25,084 bases of DNA from a virus. The translations under genes were made by a program, and so were the position numbers. Shown one piece after another: positions 23,378-25,084 of this stretch. Within the stretch, counting starts at the first letter, position 1. Every line of letters starts with the position of its first letter. The DNA lies in IMG/VR virus record IMGVR_UViG_3300020442_002760, positions 1-25,084 of that record; one strand, given 5' to 3'. Below the pieces are notes generated by a model. The model made no database searches, was not told the DNA's origin, and saw nothing but the letters and a program-made list of their open reading frames with translations.

Positions 23378-23567
23378 GGATACCGACATAAATAAACCAG
23401 ATTACAATATCGATCGTGGGTTTGAATTTATACTGACGGGAGGAAAACAAAAAGAAACACATCAGACCAAACCTTTTAAATTAGCATTCAATCAGATCAT
23501 CTCTTTTTTTAAGAGAACGATCAATATAAAGTTTGACTTATCGATAGGGATAAGTAAAAAAAATTAG
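23313..23567 (+). CDS. Hypothetical basic protein overlapping the glutaredoxin gene (84 aa)
   Basis: An open frame starts inside the glutaredoxin gene, in another frame, and continues through what would otherwise be a 210-base gap. The part beyond the overlap has plausible protein character (NKPDYNIDRGFEFILTGG, then KPFKLAFNQIISFFKRTINI). It is rich in Lys with a hydrophobic/aromatic segment at about 60-75. The start is uncertain: an ATG at 23313 preceded by CAGG about 8 bases upstream, or a GTG at 23310; either gives a 65-68 base overlap. I do not recognise the family. It could be a real coupled gene or a chance frame in a low-GC gap. Confidence 0.5.
   Translation: MEEKSEDVQKQSNTSEKAKFCKDTDINKPDYNIDRGFEFILTGGKQKETHQTKPFKLAFNQIISFFKRTINIKFDLSIGISKKN
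23387..23394 (+). promoter_or_regulatory. Weak late-promoter-like site (CATAAATA)
   Basis: One mismatch from TATAAATA, just after the glutaredoxin stop. The only gene at a sensible distance is the membrane protein at 23588, nearly 200 bases away, and the site lies inside a possible coding frame, so function is doubtful. Confidence 0.25.
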
Positions 23568-23587
23568 TTCCTCTGGAGGACAGTAAG

Positions 23588-23809
23588 ATGTTAGCAGTAA
23601 GTTTAGTTGTAGGATCTTTCCTAACTGTAATGTTCCTCCTGGTGGGGGTTATTGGTGGATGGGTTGCCAGAGAGTACTTAATGAACTATCATGATGTCCC
23701 AAGAGTTCACCCCGAAATGTTTGATGGGCAAGGAAACTTGATTCCAGATGAAGTAATTGCATTTAACTTTGAAAACTATTATGACGACAGCGAAGAAGAC
23801 GACGAGTAG
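23588..23809 (+). CDS. Small single-pass membrane protein (73 aa)
   Basis: Residues about 1-27 form one hydrophobic segment (LAVSLVVGSFLTVMFLLVGV, then IGGWVA), followed by a soluble tail with HDVPRVHPEMFDGQGNLIPD and a strongly acidic C-terminus (NYYDDSEEDDE). An excellent Shine-Dalgarno GGAGGA (23575-23580) is 7 bases before the ATG. The arrangement suggests an inner-membrane anchor with an acidic cytoplasmic tail. I recall similar small membrane proteins in cyanophage genomes but cannot name a family. Its 3' end overlaps the next gene by 29 bases in another frame. Confidence 0.8.
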   Translation: MLAVSLVVGSFLTVMFLLVGVIGGWVAREYLMNYHDVPRVHPEMFDGQGNLIPDEVIAFNFENYYDDSEEDDE

Positions 23810-24404
23810 AAAGAAACCAGCAGCAACTGCTGCAAAGAAACCCGCAGCAAAAAAACCTGCGGCGCAAAAAATTCCAGAACTTCCACATAATCCATTTGCG
23901 TTTGAAGTTCTGGAAGCTGCTTCTAAAATGAGAAGCAAAGCAAATAAAGTAAAAGTTCTCCAACAATATGGAGATATGTCTCTCAAAGCAGTTCTTATCT
24001 GGAACTTTGATGAGACCATTGTAACTTTATTGCCAGATGGTCCAGTTCCTTATGGAAGCAATAAAGAAGATGAATTAAGCACAGGATCACTATCTGATAA
24101 GATCAATGATGCTGTTGGTAAGATGGGTGAACTTGGATCTACTTCTCTTGGTGCAAACGATCAAGGGTTTACCACCATTCGTAAAGAATATGTCAAGTTC
24201 TATAATTTCTTGAAAGGTGGTAATCCAACATTATCATCTCTTCGTAGAGAAACAATGTTCATTGATATTCTCCAAGGATTGCATCCTCTCGAAGCAGAAA
24301 TTCTTTGTCTAGTAAAAGACAAAAATCTTGAAACAAAATACAAAATCTCTAAAGATGTTGTGTCTGAAGCATTCACTGATATCCAATGGGGAGGTCGTTC
24401 TTGA
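23781..24404 (+). CDS. Conserved cyanophage-type protein with a Lys/Ala/Pro-rich N-terminus (207 aa)
   Basis: Residues 1-28 are low complexity and strongly basic, with several KKPAA units, like a histone H1 tail. Next comes a globular part: PFAFEVLEAASKMRSKANKV, SLKAVLIWNFDETIVTLLPD and TTIRKEYVKFYNFLKGGNPT. It ends RRETMFIDILQGLHPLEAEI with LCLVKDKNLETKYKISKDVV. I recall this type as conserved in T4-like cyanophages, but its function is unknown to me. The ATG at 23781 is preferred to an upstream TTG at 23757 because it begins MTTAKKTTSRKK and reduces the overlap with the membrane-protein gene to 29 bases. The basic tail suggests nucleic-acid or acidic-partner binding; the preceding gene ends in an acidic tail, which is suggestive only. 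Confidence 0.82.
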   Translation: MTTAKKTTSRKKPAATAAKKPAAKKPAAQKIPELPHNPFAFEVLEAASKMRSKANKVKVLQQYGDMSLKAVLIWNFDETIVTLLPDGPVPYGSNKEDELSTGSLSDKINDAVGKMGELGSTSLGANDQGFTTIRKEYVKFYNFLKGGNPTLSSLRRETMFIDILQGLHPLEAEILCLVKDKNLETKYKISKDVVSEAFTDIQWGGRS

Positions 24405-24409
24405 ATCTT

Positions 24410-24670
24410 ATGAAAATCATTCACGAAAATTGTGATCCCGAGTTGGCAAATGATAAAACTTTGCCTAATAATGCGTTCCTAATTGAATACAAGATTGATG
24501 GAACCTCATATTATGACATATCAGCTGCAGCAAAGCAGTCGGAATTGTTTGATCACTACTACGATAAGTATAAGCGTGATTTCGTTACCATGAAGCAGGC
24601 AGAAGGTAGAATCAGTCCTAAACTCTGGGGTAACGAACCACCCAAGTCCAAAAACAAAAAGCGAAAGTAA
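24410..24670 (+). CDS. Small conserved-type phage protein with a basic C-terminus (86 aa)
   Basis: The sequence begins MKIIHENCDPELANDKTLPN, continues through ELFDHYYDKYKRDFVTMKQA and ends GRISPKLWGNEPPKSKNKKRK, with a lysine-rich C-terminus. It has no membrane segment or enzyme motif. I recall similar proteins in cyanophages without a known role. The ATG at 24410 is chosen over one at 24386: the latter would overlap the upstream gene by 19 bases and add residues (MGRSFLNL) that look like the other frame's sequence. GGAGG at 24389-24393 could serve 24410 at a long spacing. A terminator-like hairpin follows within 12 bases of the stop, so it is the last gene of this transcription unit. Confidence 0.78.
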   Translation: MKIIHENCDPELANDKTLPNNAFLIEYKIDGTSYYDISAAAKQSELFDHYYDKYKRDFVTMKQAEGRISPKLWGNEPPKSKNKKRK

Positions 24671-24681
24671 AACCAAATATA

Positions 24682-24725
24682 GGGCAAAAAAAATTCGCCA
24701 AAATTTTTGCCCCTTAAGGTTTTTT
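24682..24725 (+). terminator. Rho-independent terminator
   Basis: Stem gggcaaaaa (24682-24690) with tttttgccc (24704-24712), a 13-base loop, then a small CCTTAAGG palindrome and a T-run (24720-24725). It lies just after the gene ending at 24670 and before a new promoter. Confidence 0.75.
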
Positions 24726-24753
24726 AATATTGTATCGTAAGTTACAAAATTAC

Positions 24754-24782
24754 TTGACTACATAGTGCATAGGAGTTATAAT
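24754..24782 (+). promoter_or_regulatory. Sigma70-type (early) promoter
   Basis: TTGACT (24754-24759), 17-base spacer, TATAAT (24777-24782). The -10 box is flanked by inverted GGAGT (24772-24776) and ACTCC (24783-24787), a possible operator. It follows a terminator and precedes the ATG at 24802. Confidence 0.85.
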
Positions 24783-24801
24783 ACTCCAGTACGTTCATCT
24801 C

Positions 24802-25002
24802 ATGCTCAGTATCCTACTGGCATTGACCCTTGCCCATCATGATGACGCTAATCCTTACGGGTGGCACATGTCTTGTGAAAGGTTCTTACAGAGACGAGTA
24901 GAAATCCAATTGGATCCCAATCTTGATCTTCGATCAAAGTTGAATCTAATAGGGTATCTTAAGTCAAAAGTAGAAGGTCAATGTGAAGGAACATACACAT
25001 GA
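24802..25002 (+). CDS. Small secreted-like protein, probably early (66 aa)
   Basis: The N-terminus MLSILLALTLAH is a short hydrophobic segment like a minimal signal peptide or membrane anchor. The rest is soluble: DDANPYGWHMSCERFLQRRV, then LDPNLDLRSKLNLIGYLKSK and QCEGTY, with two cysteines that could pair outside the cytoplasm. I recall comparable small proteins in cyanophages but no function. It sits about a dozen bases after the expected start of transcription from the sigma70 promoter, so its leader is very short and has no Shine-Dalgarno. The 13 bases covering its start codon (24792-24804) recur with one change at the start of the next gene. Confidence 0.75.
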   Translation: MLSILLALTLAHHDDANPYGWHMSCERFLQRRVEIQLDPNLDLRSKLNLIGYLKSKVEGQCEGTYT

Positions 25003-25037
25003 GACGCAAGTAAGTCGCGGAACGGAGCGTTCATCCC

Positions 25038-25084
25038 ATGTTAGAACTACTTTTCTATTCTAGTATGACCTGCACCGATGCTGA
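25038..25084 (+). CDS. Start of a small secreted-like protein (3' truncated by window)
   Basis: Fifteen codons are visible: MLELLFYSSMTCTDA. An hydrophobic start followed by a cysteine resembles the preceding gene's N-terminus and small cyanophage proteins I recall (MxELLLYxxxxC), so the frame is probably real although most of it is off the edge. A CGGAG (25023-25027) lies about 10 bases before the ATG. The last 13 bases up to and including the ATG match those before the gene at 24802 with one change, suggesting the two genes are related or share a translation signal. Confidence 0.6.
   Translation, partial: MLELLFYSSMTCTDA

Noticed and set aside
23533-23556. TTGACT with a nearby TAAGTA as a promoter for the membrane protein gene
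   Set aside because: The spacing is only 12 bases and no -10 box lies at 16-18 bases.
23537-23556. Inverted repeat acttatc/gataagt as a terminator
   Set aside because: On the + strand it is followed by A residues, not T; it would not work as a + strand terminator and no - strand gene ends there.
24386-24409. Upstream ATG extending the 86-residue protein by eight residues
   Set aside because: It overlaps the previous coding region, and the extra residues do not resemble the conserved-looking start MKIIHENC.

Overview
This window looks like part of a T4-like (myovirus-type) phage genome infecting marine picocyanobacteria (Synechococcus or Prochlorococcus). The evidence is low-GC, tightly packed genes, almost all on the + strand; repeated T4-type late promoters (TATAAATA and close variants) between structural genes; giant glycine-rich and repeat-rich tail or fibre proteins; a glutaredoxin; and a run of small proteins at the right end that resemble cyanophage genes. 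I ran no database search, so the host and phage group are inferences from gene style. No intergenic stretch exceeds 300 bases; the longest gene-free piece is about 130 bases (24671-24801) and holds a terminator and a promoter. I saw no tRNA, rRNA, IS element or CRISPR array.

Layout. (1) Positions 1-7703: a family of glycine-rich, adhesin-like tail proteins (one partial, four complete), three sharing an MGRFVG N-terminal domain and Calx-beta-like domains, plus one protein with a cupredoxin-like domain. Most end in a stop codon embedded in, or next to, a late promoter. (2) 7727-12577: further tail or fibre proteins, including a 1225-residue protein with five N-terminal repeats followed by a beta-helix-like body. 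(3) 12624-15864: a small structural protein, two strikingly cysteine-rich glycine-rich paralogues (33 and 30 Cys), and an unrecognised protein between them. (4) 15958-21453: a sugar-modification island: GT9/heptosyltransferase-like protein, NodU-type carbamoyltransferase, HldE-like nucleotidyltransferase, HldE-like (PfkB) kinase, small HAD phosphatase, cupin, and on the - strand an HldD-like epimerase. (5) 21490-23100: another late structural protein. (6) 23141-25084: glutaredoxin, small hypothetical proteins, a terminator, a strong sigma70-type promoter and two small secreted-like proteins.

How it fits together. The tail genes carry phage late promoters. The sugar island is instead preceded by a near-consensus host sigma70 promoter (TTGACT-17-TATAAT) lying inside an inverted repeat. 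The - strand epimerase also has a good sigma70-type promoter, inside the neighbouring late gene. This suggests an early-expressed island for making and attaching an ADP-heptose-derived, possibly carbamoylated sugar, set among late receptor-binding genes. Kinase, phosphatase candidate, nucleotidyltransferase, epimerase, glycosyltransferase and carbamoyltransferase are all present; only the GmhA isomerase step is not visible here. The target (host surface glycan, virion protein or DNA) cannot be read from sequence.
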